64,000 bases of DNA from Tomocerus qinae (Eukaryota; Arthropoda; Collembola; Entomobryomorpha; Tomoceridae): NCBI GenBank assembly GCA_020055645.1, contig CM034548.1, positions 248,001-312,000 on the forward strand. The letters are read 5' to 3'. This document shows positions 1 through 12,700 of this stretch, piece after piece. The stretch's first letter is position 1. Every line of letters starts with the position of its first letter. Made by a program: the position numbers and the translations under genes. Below the pieces are notes generated by a model that was not told where the DNA came from, did not search any database, and worked only from the letters and a program-made list of their open reading frames with translations.

Positions 1-1262
1 AATTAATTAACAAAGAATGTTCAACTAATTCGAATGCCTTCGAAATGTCAAATACGTACAGGGTAACCTTTGACCCTGAAAATTCAAGTACTTTTATTAC
101 AAAATCCATTAAACCTACAAGATAATGGATTGTACTACAAGCTTTTTGCGACCCAAATTGTTGTTTACTGGCACTTTGCACTAATTTACTATTAATCCTA
201 GATTATATAACAGTTTCCATCCATTGTGCAAAATGACTAGTGATACATATCGGACGGAGGTCATTAATTGACTTTACACTCTTAACTTTAGGTATTAGTT
301 ACAGTGGCCTCTTTTCATACACTAGGAACAGTTCAGGTTTCAAAACTTATATTTATTACATGTCCTACGATATAATATAATGCTAGCGCAAACTCCCCAA
401 TAATCGATATCGCAATAGTATTAGGAGGTACCGCTTTTCCATGTCTTAGTTTAATTAACAGCTGGTATACATCATGATCATGAAGGTAGGCTGGTTGACT
501 AGAAATCATTAGGTAATCCTTCAAATGTAGTAGCCGTTTTTGTTTTTTCAGCATTTACTACATTGAGCATCTCACATAAATCTGGTGGATTATTAGAGTC
601 GACAATCAGTGCTAGAGTACTGAATATCACGGTTGAATCGTTTTTGGTATAGCTCAAATCGGATACTAATCGATACCAATATTTACTATATTTTTCTAGT
701 CTATCAGAGTTACTCTTCTTTGTGGCCAACTTTGATTGTCTTGTTTCTTTTTGTAGTAAATTGCGAATTTCCTTTCGTCTTTAAGTTTGTATAAACGGTT
801 CTTTTTGGTCATTAATTGTCTAATTCTGCTAGTCATCCAAGGCTTGTCACCAGTCCAGTTATAGTTTTTACTGGAAAACTCTTTTCATCATATAAACGCA
901 AGGTATTAACAAAGATCTTTGCCTTTTCTTCTATACTTTAAGCATTGATGACACATTCTCACGTTTCTATTCGCAAACTATTTTGAAATTCTATTTTTCC
1001 CGCCTGATTCAATGGTCTACATTATTACATATACTTTTTTCCGACCTACGATTTTTCTGACATCTAGACTAGGATTACATACAGTGGAAACATGATTAGA
1101 CTTTCCTAACGGAGGTAATTGTTAGGGCTCTTGGTAGTACTCTTTTAAATTTGTAAGAATTTTATCTAACGCAGACATTGTTCCATCATGCTTGTAAAAG
1201 GTAGAAAAGTTTACAATTTGATTTAACTTACAGTTATCGCATATTACTTTAACATCAAAATC
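1..1262 (-). pseudogene. Non-LTR retrotransposon ORF2 fragment (endonuclease C-terminus to RT motif 2), truncated by window edge
   Basis: Read on the minus strand, the segment follows the usual order of a Jockey/CR1-like ORF2. The end of the AP-endonuclease lies at about 1250-1060 (ALDKILTNLKEYYQEP, then LPPLGKSNHV, where the usual motif is SDH). A linker at about 860-720 carries DKPWMTSRIRQLMTKKNR. The first RT blocks lie at about 480-330 (KLRHGKAVPP, then GEFALAL) and about 290-200 (IPKVKSVKSINDLRPI). Block 2 lies at about 200-5 and ends in DISKAFE, where DxSKAFD is usual. The blocks sit in different frames separated by stops and frameshifts, so it is not functional. The catalytic FADD block would lie left of position 1. 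The motif reading is direct; the family name (Jockey/CR1/Rex-like) is inference. It is a different lineage from the element at 9545-13774, because the motif sequences differ strongly. Confidence 0.8.
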
Positions 1263-1954
1263 GTTATTTCAGAAATTAGTAATAAACAAAAGGTACAGAA
1301 TATTTCATACGTTTAAATAACGTAAAAATGTGATATTTTGAAAGTTAAAAAGCATCGGCGGCCGAGTCAGGCAATTTATCTTGAACCAGAATATGGACAA
1401 ATCGGTGGCCGATTCATCAACTCACCGAAGCATTGGTGCATCCTCATACACTTTGACAAATGTAAAACTAATTTATTCAATCTAAACCACCTTATTTAGG
1501 AATTCAAGCCTCATTCTACAATGAGCTTTAGTCAAATTCAAATTCTGATTTATTAATGTTTCCACATCAGTACAATATTAATACACATTGGCCAATATGA
1601 TTACAATTTAACCATATTAATCAGGGTTACCAGATATTCTTCAGCGAATTTAAATATCCTGATTAACGAAAGCCATTTACCCAGGCATCGAAAATCTCAA
1701 GCAATCTTGCAATGTGGTTGCTGTGGAAATCAGACATTGTCCTACCGCAAGTCCCGCTACCATTGGAGTGTGGAAATTGAAAATTTGAAAACTGAAAATC
1801 GGATAGTTGGACTCGGGGAAAATGTTGCCTATTTTTTTGTCCATTTAAAATGTTTTTAATTGATGGGAAATGGGTTTTTTGTATGGAACACATGAAAGAT
1901 GAGTATGAAGTATGAGTCGAGTACAAATTTGGGGAAAAAATTCGGATAAAACAC
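1263..1954. other. Gene-poor stretch, no supported feature
   Basis: No coding region with recognisable motifs was seen. The minus-strand open frame at 1663-2004 has low-complexity composition and runs into the minisatellite. A short GC-richer patch at 1352-1440 (GGCGGCCGAGTC and GGTGGCCGATTC) resembles one at 36340-36390 and may be a shared dispersed repeat. Confidence 0.4.
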
Positions 1955-3120
1955 TGGTAATTAGGGGAAATATTGAAATTTAGGGAGAAATTGAAAAAGT
2001 GCAAAAAAACTGGAAATTAGAGGAAAACTGAAAATTTGGGGGAAACTGAAAATATGGGAGAAACTAATAATTTGAGGGAAACTGAAAATTTGGGGGAAAC
2101 TGAAAATATGGGAGAAACTAATAATTTGAGGGAAACTGAAAATTTGGGGGAAACTGAAAATATGGGAGAAACTAATAATTTGAGGGAAACTGAAAATTTG
2201 GGGGAAACTAAAAATTTGGGGGAAACTGAAAATATGGGAGAAACTAATAATTTGAGGGAAACTGAAAATTTGGGGGAAACTGAAAATATGGGAGAAACTA
2301 ATAATTTGAGGGAAACTGAAAATTTGGGGGAAACTGAAAATTTGGGGGAAACTGAAAATTTGAGGGAAACTTAAAATTTGGGGAAAACTGAAAATTTGGG
2401 GCAAAAATAAAAATTTGGGAGCAACTGGAGAATTTTTTTAAAACTGAAAATTTGATAGAAATTATTTAGGAAAAAGCTGGAAATTCGGGGTACAATTGGA
2501 AATGTGGGAAAAGTCCAGGGTTGCGTTTTGTCTGTATGAAATTGGTATTGTCCATTGAACAAAGCCATTTCGTCCACTAGGCATAACCATTTTGTTCGAA
2601 TGAAATTAATTTTATCCGGATAAAATCATTTTTCCAGTGGACAAAAACCATTTTATCTAATTTGTCCACACCTACCTATCCAAAAATCTACAACCCTGGA
2701 AAAGAGTAGAAATTTGGATAAAAATGGTAATTTTGGGAAAAACTGAAAATTTAGGGGGAAACTGAAAATATGCGACAAAGCTAGTTTGGGGGAAAATGAA
2801 AATTTTGAGTAAAAATAAAAATTTCTGAAATCTGGAAATTTAGAGGAACCTGAAAACTTTAGAGAAACTTGAAAGCTTTAAAATAACTGGAAATTTGAAT
2901 GAAAATATAAATTTAGGAAAAAACTGGTGGAAAAAACCTGGCAATTTGGAAAAAATGGAAATTTAAGAAAAAACTGGAAAATGGGAGAAAATGGAATTTA
3001 GGGACAGACTGGAAATTTTGGGAAAAATTTGCAAATTTTGACGAAAATAAAAATTAAGGGAAACTAGAATTTCGGGAAAAATTGGAATTAAAAAAAATTA
3101 TGTTGCACTGAAAATTTGGA
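1955..3120. repeat. 18-bp minisatellite with 54-bp higher-order structure, degenerate flanks
   Basis: The core at about 2019-2404 is a tandem array of 18-bp units of the form GAAACTGAAAATTTGGGG. Three unit variants alternate (ATATGGGA, TAATTTGAGG and AATTTGGGG types), giving a 54-bp higher-order period. Translated, this reads as ENMGET / NNLRET / ENLGET. Both strands are open over 110-150 codons only because the unit is a multiple of three, so these are not genes. Outside the core, degenerate units (GGAAATTT...GGAAAACTGG) continue to about 3110, interrupted by the MITE at 2516-2698. The pattern suggests an old array with a recently homogenised centre. Confidence 0.93.
2516..2698. mobile_element. 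hAT-like MITE with CAGGGTTG termini
   Basis: The element starts CAGGGTTGCG and ends CTACAACCCTG, so the termini form a short inverted repeat. Flanking 8-mers are GAAAAGTC (2508-2515) and GAAAAGAG (2699-2706), a likely decayed 8-bp duplication as expected for hAT. The interior is rich in TTTGTCC / GGACAAA segments and is partly self-complementary. Related sequence occurs at 38588-38742 and, degenerate, at about 45877-46025. It has no coding capacity and interrupts the 18-bp minisatellite, so it is younger than that array's flank. Confidence 0.7.
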
Positions 3121-4412
3121 TTAGCCCTGCCCCATATCTACGCCCCCGAAGGGAGCGTGGCTTGGGGGAGGAGCTAAATCGTGGAATTTAGAAAATGGGG
3201 GAGCTCGTTACTGTGGAAATTTGAATTCTTCGATGCCTGTTACCATAACCAACCCGCGCCCTTTGGGCGCTTCTTAGTAAATGCTTTCAAATGTCATACA
3301 ACCGCATTTGGCCCTATTATATGTGCTCAGCTAACAAATTTACGGTGCTTGAATAAAAAATAACGTAAATTAAGTGTTTTGAAATTATTATTCGTGCATG
3401 TTATTACATAGAAAAGTGAGGACATCAATTGAAGGTACTAATACGCGCAAAGCATGAAAAAAGTTTCACCGTTAAAATTTATCAAAAATGATTTGACAAA
3501 TTTTGTGTAATTTACTTTAACGGTTAGGTGACATAGTTGAAGGAGAGACGTTTGCTATTTATCCTCCACTGATTTTTGACAATTAAACTAGATAGATTAA
3601 CAAGGAATATTGAAATTCGCGCAAAGCCCAAAAAAATTTGACCATTTCAATTTATTTGAACGATAACAAAATGTGTTCTATGAAGAAGGAAGAATTGAAG
3701 AAGAAATTAATCCATTGTTACCTATTTTAGCTCATTTAAGTATAATTTAAGTATTTTAAAATGCTTGCGCATATTTTAAGTGAAGGGCCCAATTTAAGTA
3801 TACCTGGTAACTTTGATATTACTGCAAGCGCTACATTTACTCAGCTGACACAATGCTTAACTTATATCATTATATTTAAATGTTTACAAAATTTTCTCAT
3901 TATTTTAGGCTTACTAAATTAGTCTTGTCCAGAACGCACAGTAGTACGCTAAGGCTGTTTCATTTCTGAAATCACAAAGACAAGTTAGTACAGATGCATA
4001 CATTTACATCCACCATAAAACACGGAAAAAGTGTATGGAAATGTGAAGACAGAAAAGATTGTTGCGGACGACTGATATACAGCGGGGTGTTGACATTCCC
4101 GTAGAACATTCGCATATGCCGGATACAACAAGATAAACACCATGATTTCGAATATGACCACCGGTATATCTGTGGCCTTGTTCTAAATGATTGTATTTAA
4201 TTACCCCGTAGGGCCGACGGAATTTATTTATTCCAAATACTTTATATATACCAATAGGTGGGCATACCCCCTATATCTGAAGGGGTAATTCTGACGGTAT
4301 ACCGGTGACCATATTCAAAATCAGGGTATTTAATTACTCCGTACGGTCGACGGAATTTATTTATTTCAAATATTTTATATTTGCCGCCATGGGGTCACAC
4401 CCACTATATCCG
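3121..4412. other. Unassigned sequence
   Basis: No gene was recognised. A GC-rich patch lies at about 3120-3290, including the perfect hairpin GCGCCCTTTGGGCGC near 3260. At 3730-3815 there is a motif series (TTAAGTATAATTTAAGTATT and then TATACCTGGTAA) that recurs at 39206-39345, so this is another dispersed repeat. Around 4200-4400 a segment containing GGAATTTATTTATT is duplicated in tandem (about 4190-4260 and 4320-4400). Confidence 0.4.
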
Positions 4413-4525
4413 TCAGTATTCGAAAGTATTCAAAAGTATTTGAAAGTATTCGAAAGTATTCAAAAGTATTCGAAAGTATTCAAAAGTATTCGAAAGTATT
4501 CGAAAGTATTCAAAACTATTCGATT
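4413..4525. repeat. 10/20-bp tandem repeat (AGTATTCGAA / AGTATTCAAA)
   Basis: About eleven 10-bp units alternate between AAAGTATTCG and AAAGTATTCA, giving a 20-bp compound period. The small plus-strand open frame across it (4305-4565) is a repeat artefact. Confidence 0.9.
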
Positions 4526-5160
4526 GCACACACATATTTCAATTTTGTATTTTCAGCCTAGATAAGATTTTCTATATAGATCAAATATTGTTCCTTAAAT
4601 GACCATCATGAATTTGTCGACATACCATTAATATTGTAAACTGTAAATCTGTAAATAATGTAATCGATTGTTTTATAAAGACGAATAGAGAAAATAGGAT
4701 GAATGTAATGCCACTCGCCAGGGAATATGTTATGGCTTTAGCTATTAGACAAGAATGAGATAAAAGAGTAAAATAGAGAGATAGTGTAAGATTAGATGAT
4801 ACGAAACGGGGAAGAAGAGCGGACGTATGGAAAAGTCAGCGGAGTTAATATCCATTTGTATTTAATGGAGATGGATGTTGGGGCTTGTTGTTGAAATGGG
4901 ATTAGATTAAGTAGCGTCACTCGCCCCGACCGACACACAACCCGGCACATCCACCCATCCCGTTTAATGATATCTAACTCGTCTTCCAAATCACAGACAT
5001 ACATGCTCTTGTGCACGCTGACAGCCTTGACTACATTTCATGCATTATTATTTCACGTTCACTATGACAACTAAAAATTTCTCTATAGAGCAATAGACTA
5101 ATTGCATTTTATCTCGCGTCAGGAAGCGAACTTATAGAACACAATTTGTTTTGTACGTCC
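4526..5160. other. Unassigned sequence
   Basis: No recognisable gene or repeat was seen. A minus-strand open frame at 4792-5016 has no motif that I can place. Confidence 0.35.
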
Positions 5161-5168
5161 GTTCTTAT

Positions 5169-5247
5169 CAAGGCCGCAGCAAGGGTGGGCGGGGTCACCA
5201 AGGAACATGCCCCCCCCCCCCGAAATTTTTTTCTGGCTGCGACTCTG
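5169..5247. mobile_element. 79-bp hAT-like MITE with 8-bp TSD GTTCTTAT
   Basis: The element starts CAAGGCCGCAGC and ends GGCTGCGACTCTG, an imperfect terminal inverted repeat. It is flanked by exact 8-bp copies of GTTCTTAT (5161-5168 and 5248-5255). The interior contains a homopolymeric C run (about 5209-5221). The same termini occur at 15222-15381 and, as the reverse complement, near 34722, so a family is present. The 8-bp duplication suggests mobilisation by a hAT transposase. Confidence 0.85.
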
Positions 5248-5255
5248 GTTCTTAT

Positions 5256-6439
5256 GAATGATAATCTACGAACGAATTAACGGAAGTTGACCAAACTTAT
5301 AATACCTAACCAACCTGTTTATTTTGGCCTAATTCTGTATATAAGTTACTGTGACAATGCATTATATTTAATTCACTTTCACATTTTATCGATATGGATA
5401 GTTAATATTAATCTACTTCAAGGTTGCTGTGCATAAAATAGGATGGATGGATGAAATTGGATAAAATTAATTTCGTCCGTGACAAAAGTGAACAAAATTA
5501 AATACTCAAAAGTCGTGCTCGTACTTATCGAGCTGCTTCGAGAAGAACGTGAGACGGCACTGGGTAATAAAGAGAATTGAGGAAGAGAATGAGTCAGTTG
5601 GTCCTTACGTGTCAGTGCGAGAGAAATGTATAAATGTCTAGATACAATGAAGTTTGTTGTTAGATGTACTCTGACATTACTTGACTTTCCGAATCGGTAA
5701 CTAGAGAGGTTGCACGGGCTCGAGTTTCCTTCACCGGTTTCGACCCGGCCCGTACGAATTTGGGCGGGTTCGGTCTACATTTAAAAATATAACGATTCCC
5801 CAGAATACTTACGCAGAGAGTACTTCATTGAAGCTAATTTTTGTAGACTGTGCTTTCCTACACATTTAAGTATTCAAATAAATTGCAGATGGTGGTTAGT
5901 TTTTTTGAATATTATACTATTTATTGTTATTACTACACAATTTAAAATGCACTATAATGTATTGTATTTGTGACAAACCGTATTATAAAAAAATGAGTTA
6001 GGTCGAACATCTGCGTATTGTGAACAATTTTATAAGAGGTATATCAACTTACCCAAAATATCCAGTATTTGACTATTACTGGTTAGCACAGCCCTCGACC
6101 CTTGCCTTCCCCTTTTTCTATTAGCTTTTTTCATAGCGAAAAATAAACTATATTTTTCTAAATTGCTTAGTTTCGTTTTATTGTCGATTATCTTATTGTC
6201 TAACGCATGATCGAATTATTGAAGAGAATTAAGAATTGCTGTTTATTGTCGTCATTCTTGTTCACATCCTTGGTTGTTAACATGTCGAAATTACCCCATT
6301 TAACAGTATAAAGGCAAAAAGGTAACCTTTTTGCTGATTTTGCTAGGCAAAATGGCAACCAAAAAGGCTAAAAGGTTGCCTTTTTTATGCCCTGCATATA
6401 CCTCAGTTCATGTCCAAAGCGATTTTATGGTGGTATGTC
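5256..6439. other. Unassigned sequence with one strong hairpin
   Basis: No gene was recognised. At about 6318-6386 the sequence AAAAAGGTAACCTTTTTG is followed by AAAAGGTTGCCTTTTTT, making local hairpins. The rest is AT-rich sequence without motifs. Confidence 0.35.
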
Positions 6440-7262
6440 AATTTGCCAAACGCCATTTAGGCAAAAAAATATTTTTTTCAAATTGACTACTGTGGACAAT
6501 TCAGCAAAACGTGTCGGATAATTTGGCAAAAGACTGTTTAAGTAATGTTTAAGACGCTGCAGGACATATATGTAGATAAGATAAGCAGTGTACAAATATT
6601 ACACTTTTTAGGCTTTTTTACCATCACAGTGGTAAAAATGCACTTAATGGTAAAAATGCATTTAATGGTAAAAATGTTAAAACTTTTAGCGATTTATTAG
6701 ACAGATTAGTATAGATACACAAGTCTTACTAAAATATAGGTTTTAAAACTTTATTTTCTATGAAGTATTTCCAATTAGCTCTTTAGTAAATCGAAGTACC
6801 GTAATAATCGATATAATTCCGCGTACCAAAATAATTCCGCGTACCTATACCTGTGTTTGTTTGATAATGTAGATATAATTAAAAAACCACCCGAAAAGAT
6901 ATTTGGAATCAAGAGGTTTCCTTTTTGAAAATTTATAAAAATCGTTGCCATGAACTTGACATAATTTTACCATCATTTTAACTACGGTTGCTTATCAAAT
7001 TTACACTTAGTGTATATAATTTATACGACTTCTTATTAATGATATTCCAAAGATACTCATTACTTCTGCCTATATGACAACGTGATCATGATTATTTATG
7101 GCTTGATAATGATAATGTTTTTATTGACATGCGAAGCTATAATAAATGTGAAACGTGAAAAGAAATAACACATTTTGCCAAGTTTTCCACAGCGTTTTGC
7201 CAAATTATCCGACTTAAAAATTTTTTTTTGCCAAAATGACTTTTACCAAAATGACCTACAAC
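6440..7262. repeat. Inverted repeat pair around about 600 bp (possible MITE)
   Basis: The left arm (about 6440-6545) contains CGGATAATTTGGCAAAAG. The right arm (about 7165-7262) contains the complement, CTTTTGCCAAATTATCCG-like sequence, plus further TTTTGCCAAAATG units in opposite orientation. The arms carry several short GGCAAAA-type units in slightly different order. No clear target duplication was found. An AT-rich stretch lies between the arms, including two near-identical AATAATTCCGCGTACC units at about 6810-6845. Confidence 0.55.
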
Positions 7263-7587
7263 CGATTTTGTGTAAGGTGGTGACAGAGTTTCTAATATTA
7301 CCATTTCCCACTGTGCAGGAACGATATTCTGATCACTGTAGCAGATTTACGACATCACAAGAGTTGCTATGGTCAACTTCCGATTTCAAAATATACCCAT
7401 ATTCTCATGTGTGTTAGCAGCGTCGTGTAGCAACTTTGCGATTCTTACGTCACAACTAGCAATGTGCAATTGTAAAATATCAACAAAAAGCTACCAATCT
7501 GATAACCAAATTGTACTGTGAAAATAGTAAGCAACAGACAATCTTGAGACACTTCGATTTAATCCGAATTTACGGAAAGTTAGGACA

Positions 7588-9038
7588 ATGGCATCAAAAA
7601 GAAGACTTGGAGCAAGGTGCTTAAACTTTGGAAGCACGGGCGGAAAGAAAAGACGCCCCAACTGGATTAGCGCTGAGGAAAATGAACTGATAACGGCAAT
7701 ATTGGAAAATCATAAAATTTTATTCGGTCACTTTTCGGCGAATATAGATCATGATCGAAAGAAAGAGACATGGAAGTCAACATCTGACAGGGTGAGCAAT
7801 ATTTATTTATTTATTTATTGGCACAAATATCACCCTCATCAGAGGTCATTATAATATTAGAGTAGTACACATAAAGTAAATAAAAGTACAGTAATAGCAT
7901 AACCATTTATAAAGCCCCAATGGCTACATCGTCAATACATGAATAGTTGTGTACGTCTATGATATCTGTGCATTCTTTCACTTGTAATTATAATAAATAT
8001 TTTTTAACATTACGCATAAAAGTATTGATAATCTTAGAATCTATTGGTAGGCTATACCATAAATTGAGTGTCGTAATAAAATTCCGTCTTACAGTACGTA
8101 TGTGTTGTATATTAAATTCTACCATATTGAAATGACATAATATTTCTAACAAATACAATTCCAGGTAAATGATATTTCAAACATAAGAAGAGACAAATAC
8201 AAACGCAAGATAACTACAGAGATCTAAAACGTCGCGTAAAAGCTTTTGATGAATGTAGTTGTTTAAATAAGACCGGAGGGAGAGAATCTGAAAACGACAA
8301 TCCGTAAACAATTTTCGAAGAAAAGGTGCATTCTTTACCCATTATTGAGTTTTCATAGGTCAAATTTTATGACAGTACGTAACTAACCGGAATTTCTATT
8401 AGATTTGACAGTAGTGGTGGACCAACACTTTAAGCGGTAAATGCATACTAAAAATCTATTAAAACCTTTCTAAAAATAAATAGCTTATTATATATACATT
8501 ACTATATAGTTATTTTATTTTGCGCGCAGATTGATGCTGGTACTTCACAGATCCCAGAAACTCCTATCCTAGCCTATCTGCTGAACCTAACATGAAAGCT
8601 CTCAAACCCAACTCAATTATTGATTAATTTAATTATCATTGTAAATGGTGCCATGTTTGAGCATTGTGTGGATAGAATGCAACCTGCGACAGCTATCATT
8701 CTATCTATATGTATTAGGCCGGCTAATATGAGTTAGTCGGCTTCATGGTCTTGTTAATAAAGGTGGCGGACAGAAATCACTCTCGTTGTTACCCGCATAA
8801 ATCATTGCCATTCGGGTTCACACGCATACCTTAGACCCAACTAACTATCTCGAAAGCTAACTAGTATATTTTATAGGAAACAAATAAACATCGTAAGATT
8901 ACTACGAAAGAAGCAGCTCGTGCAAAAATCTCAAGCGATATGCTCGGTATTTTGGCTCATGTTAAAGGAATTGACAACTCCCTAAAGGACCAATTGGATT
9001 TGAAAAAGAAAAAATATTCAGCCCTAGGGTATTTGTAA
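7588..9038 (+). pseudogene. Myb/SANT-like DNA-binding gene of a Harbinger-type transposon, three exons, frameshifted
   Basis: Exon 1 (7588-7791) starts at ATG in GACAATGG. It encodes a basic N-terminus, then a Myb/SANT-like segment: NWISAEENELITAILENHK, then LFGHFSANI and KKETWKSTSDR. The donor is AGG|GTGAGC. An acceptor at 8163-8164 (TTCCAG) opens exon 2 (8165-8303) with VNDISNIRRDKYK in the same phase. After one frameshift this continues NYRDLKRRVKAFDECSCLNK and TGG, matching the third Myb helix and the TGGG-type segment of this family. Exon 3 (8877-9038), after ATAG, encodes TTKEAARAKISSDMLGILAH and ends at TAA. An AATAAA lies at 9214-9219. Known: Harbinger transposons carry a Myb-like protein beside the transposase. 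Inferred: this is the partner gene of the HARBI1-like ORF that converges on it. Exons 1 and 2 are well supported; the boundary before exon 3 is less sure because the phases do not match. Confidence 0.72.
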
Positions 9039-9266
9039 TTACATACATCCGCAATTCAAATCAAACTAATACGGATTACAGGGGTTTTAATCAAACACAT
9101 CACACAAATACTCCCATTACAGTACAATCCACAATTGTTAGTTTATAGAGCTTAGTGTTCTATGTTACTTGTTATGCTATATAATACCTTACATCATAAT
9201 AACTAAAACAACGAATAAAGAATAAAAAAAATAGCGTTAAACATGCAACTATCTATTTGGTGTGAT

Positions 9267-9544
9267 TTAACATTTTTTACTACGAAGAATTAGAAACCAA
9301 AAAAAGTTTTTATTTATAGCATTATCAGGCAGATCAAAGAATTCAGGCGTTTCAAAAATTTCATCTTCAGGTAATTTTAGAGTACTACGAATATTATCGA
9401 AAAACAGCGGCAGCAACAATAAATTGGCACACTCGCTTTGGTTCGTACAAAATTATTCCCCCACTTTCATCAAAGCGGGGAATACAGACTCAAATAATCC
9501 GATCGTTCTTTCAACTTGGCTTCTATTGCTGGCAAACGCTTTAT
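9267..9544 (-). pseudogene. HARBI1-like (PIF/Harbinger) transposase, C-terminal half
   Basis: Minus-strand translation gives KAFASNRSQVERTIGLFESV directly from the target-duplication sequence. After a one-base frameshift it continues YEPKRVCQFIVAAAVF and then LPEDEIFETPEFFD, with a stop at 9267-9269. The HARBI1 family ends its DDE domain with a conserved N-A...R..VERTFGLLKSRF block followed by C.II.AC.VLHN; here VERTIGLFES and VCQFIVAAAVF correspond. An in-frame stop replaces part of the VLHN region. The 5' half lies at 13790-14200, separated by the retrotransposon insertion. The 3' end converges on the Myb-like gene about 230 bp away. Confidence 0.85.
9530..9544. repeat. Left copy of 15-bp target site duplication
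   Basis: TGGCAAACGCTTTAT at 9530-9544 is repeated exactly at 13775-13789. It brackets the non-LTR element and lies inside the HARBI1-like coding sequence. Confidence 0.95.
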
Positions 9545-9736
9545 AGGAGGATAGGATAGATTTTTATTTCCAGATGATTTGGCCTTTAGCCCTTACATCG
9601 ATTTGTTAAATTTTAATTTAGTACATATTTCATATATAGACACACTGGCAACTTCAGTACGAATGTATGTATATAAATACGAAACAACAAAACAGAAAAA
9701 AATACGTTTTTAGACAAATGCCTGATAGTATCGAAT

Positions 9737-12700
9737 TTAGTTAGTACAGAATTCTGAATCCTCAAGATAGGTTCTTCGAATCCTTTCAACCTCTAACCAA
9801 AACAGATACATGTTTCGTAGAAAATCTCTGGTAGGGTTTATAGATATATCTGACATATTTTCTAAATTATAATTTTTTAAATATACATTATAACAATATT
9901 TGTAATGTGGAAATTTAAATATAATATGTTCAATTGATTCTGGTTCATTAAGGTTACACAATGGACATTTATTATTAATACTATTATCGTATAAATGTTC
10001 TAGAGATTTTAACTTAAGAGACTTTCCTGTTGGAGTTACATGGTTTATATTTAACTTTAACTGCAAATAAAGCCTGATTACATTACAATCCAAATCAAAA
10101 TCCAAGTAGTCCTGACTCAGAATGTGTTTTTTCCTTCGAGTATGAACTTAACATTTTACTTTCATTAATTTTAACTATATCTATTGACATTAAATTGTCA
10201 TGCATTATTCTTAAACCTTTTCTTATTTCGTGTTCTAATAATTTAAAATCTACTGCACCATATTCATTGGCATCCCATGTCTGATCTATTTCACACATTG
10301 CAAGTAGATTACATATTCCTTTGTACCAATTGTTTTTATACTTACAAGTTTTCACTGTTAAATAACTTTGATACACCAGGCTGTCCATTTCTCTCTTTAG
10401 AATTTTTACCTAGAAATATAGTGTTAGCTTGGTTATTGTGCCCCAGACTGGCGCACAATAAGTTAGTACTGATCTCACTAGTGAGTTAAATGATGCGTAT
10501 CTGTTGTAAAATGATTTTATTTTGCACTTGTGGAACACAGAAAATAGTGAGCCCTCAGCCGATTTTGCTTTTTCTAGGAATATATCCGCCGTAATGTTGT
10601 TCGAGTGTTGCCCATAGAAAGTTACACCAAGATTGCAGTAGGATTCCGCAATTTCTATCTCTGTTTCACCCCAGAAGAACTTTGGCGTATTGCGCAGTAT
10701 CTTGTTATTCCGGAAAATCACCACTTTTGTCTTTCCTAGGTTTACCCTTAGGTCATTTTCTTCAAAGTATTTCTTGAGAAGATTAATTTTTTTCTGTAGA
10801 TATATTGCATTTCTAGCGAGAACAACAATATAGTCCGAGAAGAGCAGAATATGTAGTATAAAAGTCCCCATGTGTATTCCAGGTATATTACTGTTGCTCA
10901 TTATTTCAACTATGTTATCCATGTAGAGGGTAAACAGCTTTCCACTTAGGGTTTCTCCTTGAAGGACTCCTTTTTCTAAATTAAAGTAATTAGATTCTCC
11001 TGTTGTGGTTCTGACCCTCGCTCTTGCCTTTGAGTACAGTTGTGATATAATATTTATAAATTTCTTAGTTAGACCCTTTTCCATTAGCTTATTCCATAGC
11101 ATCTCCCTTGAGATTGAGTCATATGCAGCGGAACAATCCACAAAGAGTGTGAAACGCTTATTTTTTTGATAGAGAGAATTGCATTGTGCTGAGAGAGAAT
11201 GCAATTGTGAGTTTAGTACAAATACATGGTCTTGCGGTCCTACCCCCTTTTTATAGGCTGCTTGACAGTCAGAAATTTTATTTTCGGTTTTGCACCAGAA
11301 ACTTAGTCTTTTGCAGAGAAGTATAGTGAACAACTTATATTTGCCAGTGATATGGGTCGGTAGTTTTTTGGATCGCAACTTTCCCTTTTTTTGTAGATAG
11401 GTCTGATTACCAAGTCGGACCATCTTGGTGGTAGAGTTTCACTTCGCATGAGCTCATTGAAGACGTCCTATAGCTCGAGTCTGAATATTATATCAGAGTT
11501 TTTCCAGACCTCGTTCGGAATTCCATCCTCTCCCGGTGCTTTATTCGTAACAAGTTTCCGCATGACAGTGTTAAGTTCTACAAGATTAAAATCACGATCA
11601 AGGATCTCATTAGTGATTACGCTGTTTGTGTAATCACTAGATGTAGTATTATTGTTCAAAAAGGTCTCTTCAAAGTATTGTTTGAAGGTTTGAGGACTTA
11701 GTGTTTCATTTACATATGTTGACTTTTTACGGAATCTGGACAGGATTTTGTAGAACGGTTTAGCTTTTTTCGCGGAAATCAGGTCGAATCGTATTTTATT
11801 ATAGAAATTTTGCTTTTGCTTACGAATGCATTCCTTGTATATTTTTTGGATTTAATAAAAAAGTCAAATGAGCCTGATGTGTTTAACTTTCTGAATTTTC
11901 TTAAATGGAGCATCATATTCCTTTTTAGTGTACGGCATTTATGATTGAAAAATGTCGGCTGTTGTTCCTTTTCTTCTTCATTGAGAGTTTTGGTTTTCAG
12001 TAGTTGGTTGTCCCTTGCAGACACTTTGATAGCACATGCAATTTCTTCGAATGTTATATCTTTATCTGTGTCCTGTAGTCTCCTGTTAATCTCTTCGTAA
12101 AATTTTATTTCCTTATCAGGGTTGCATTTGATATATTTTATAGTTGCTTGCTCAGTATTGGGTCTACTAATTTCTTGAGGCTTGAAGTCTAGACAGCCTG
12201 GGAAGTGGTTGGAATATTCTATTTGTAGTACACAAAAGCTGGCAACTAACGAGTAGATTTCCTTATCTACCAAGCATAGGTCTATTGTACTGGCTCCGTT
12301 AGAGTTTACAAAAGTGTACTCCCCCTCCTCATCACCTGATGTATATCCATTGGTGATTACAAGGTCATTTTCCCATGCTATATCCAGTATAAGTTTTCTT
12401 ATCATAATTATTTTTTTTATTATTGAAAAAAGGTTTTTTATTAATGATTTTATCTTTAGATTGTCTGGTGGTTTGATTTTGTGCAGTGCATGCAGCTATT
12501 CTTGCGTTCATGTCTCCTATGATAATATTTAACATGTTTCTATTCATATTATATTCTTCAAATGTCTCTGTGATTGAACAATTTGGTTTGATATAGAAAA
12601 ATCCAATTCGAATTGTTTTGTTGAAGGCCCTTAAACTTATGCTAATGAATTCTTTGGTGTGCTGTACATTAATTATTGTTTTTTTTATAAAAGGGTTTTC

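Noticed and set aside
1961-2404. Open frames of 112 and 147 codons on opposite strands
   Set aside because: Both arise from the 18-bp tandem repeat, whose length is a multiple of three; the residues are repeat units, not a protein.
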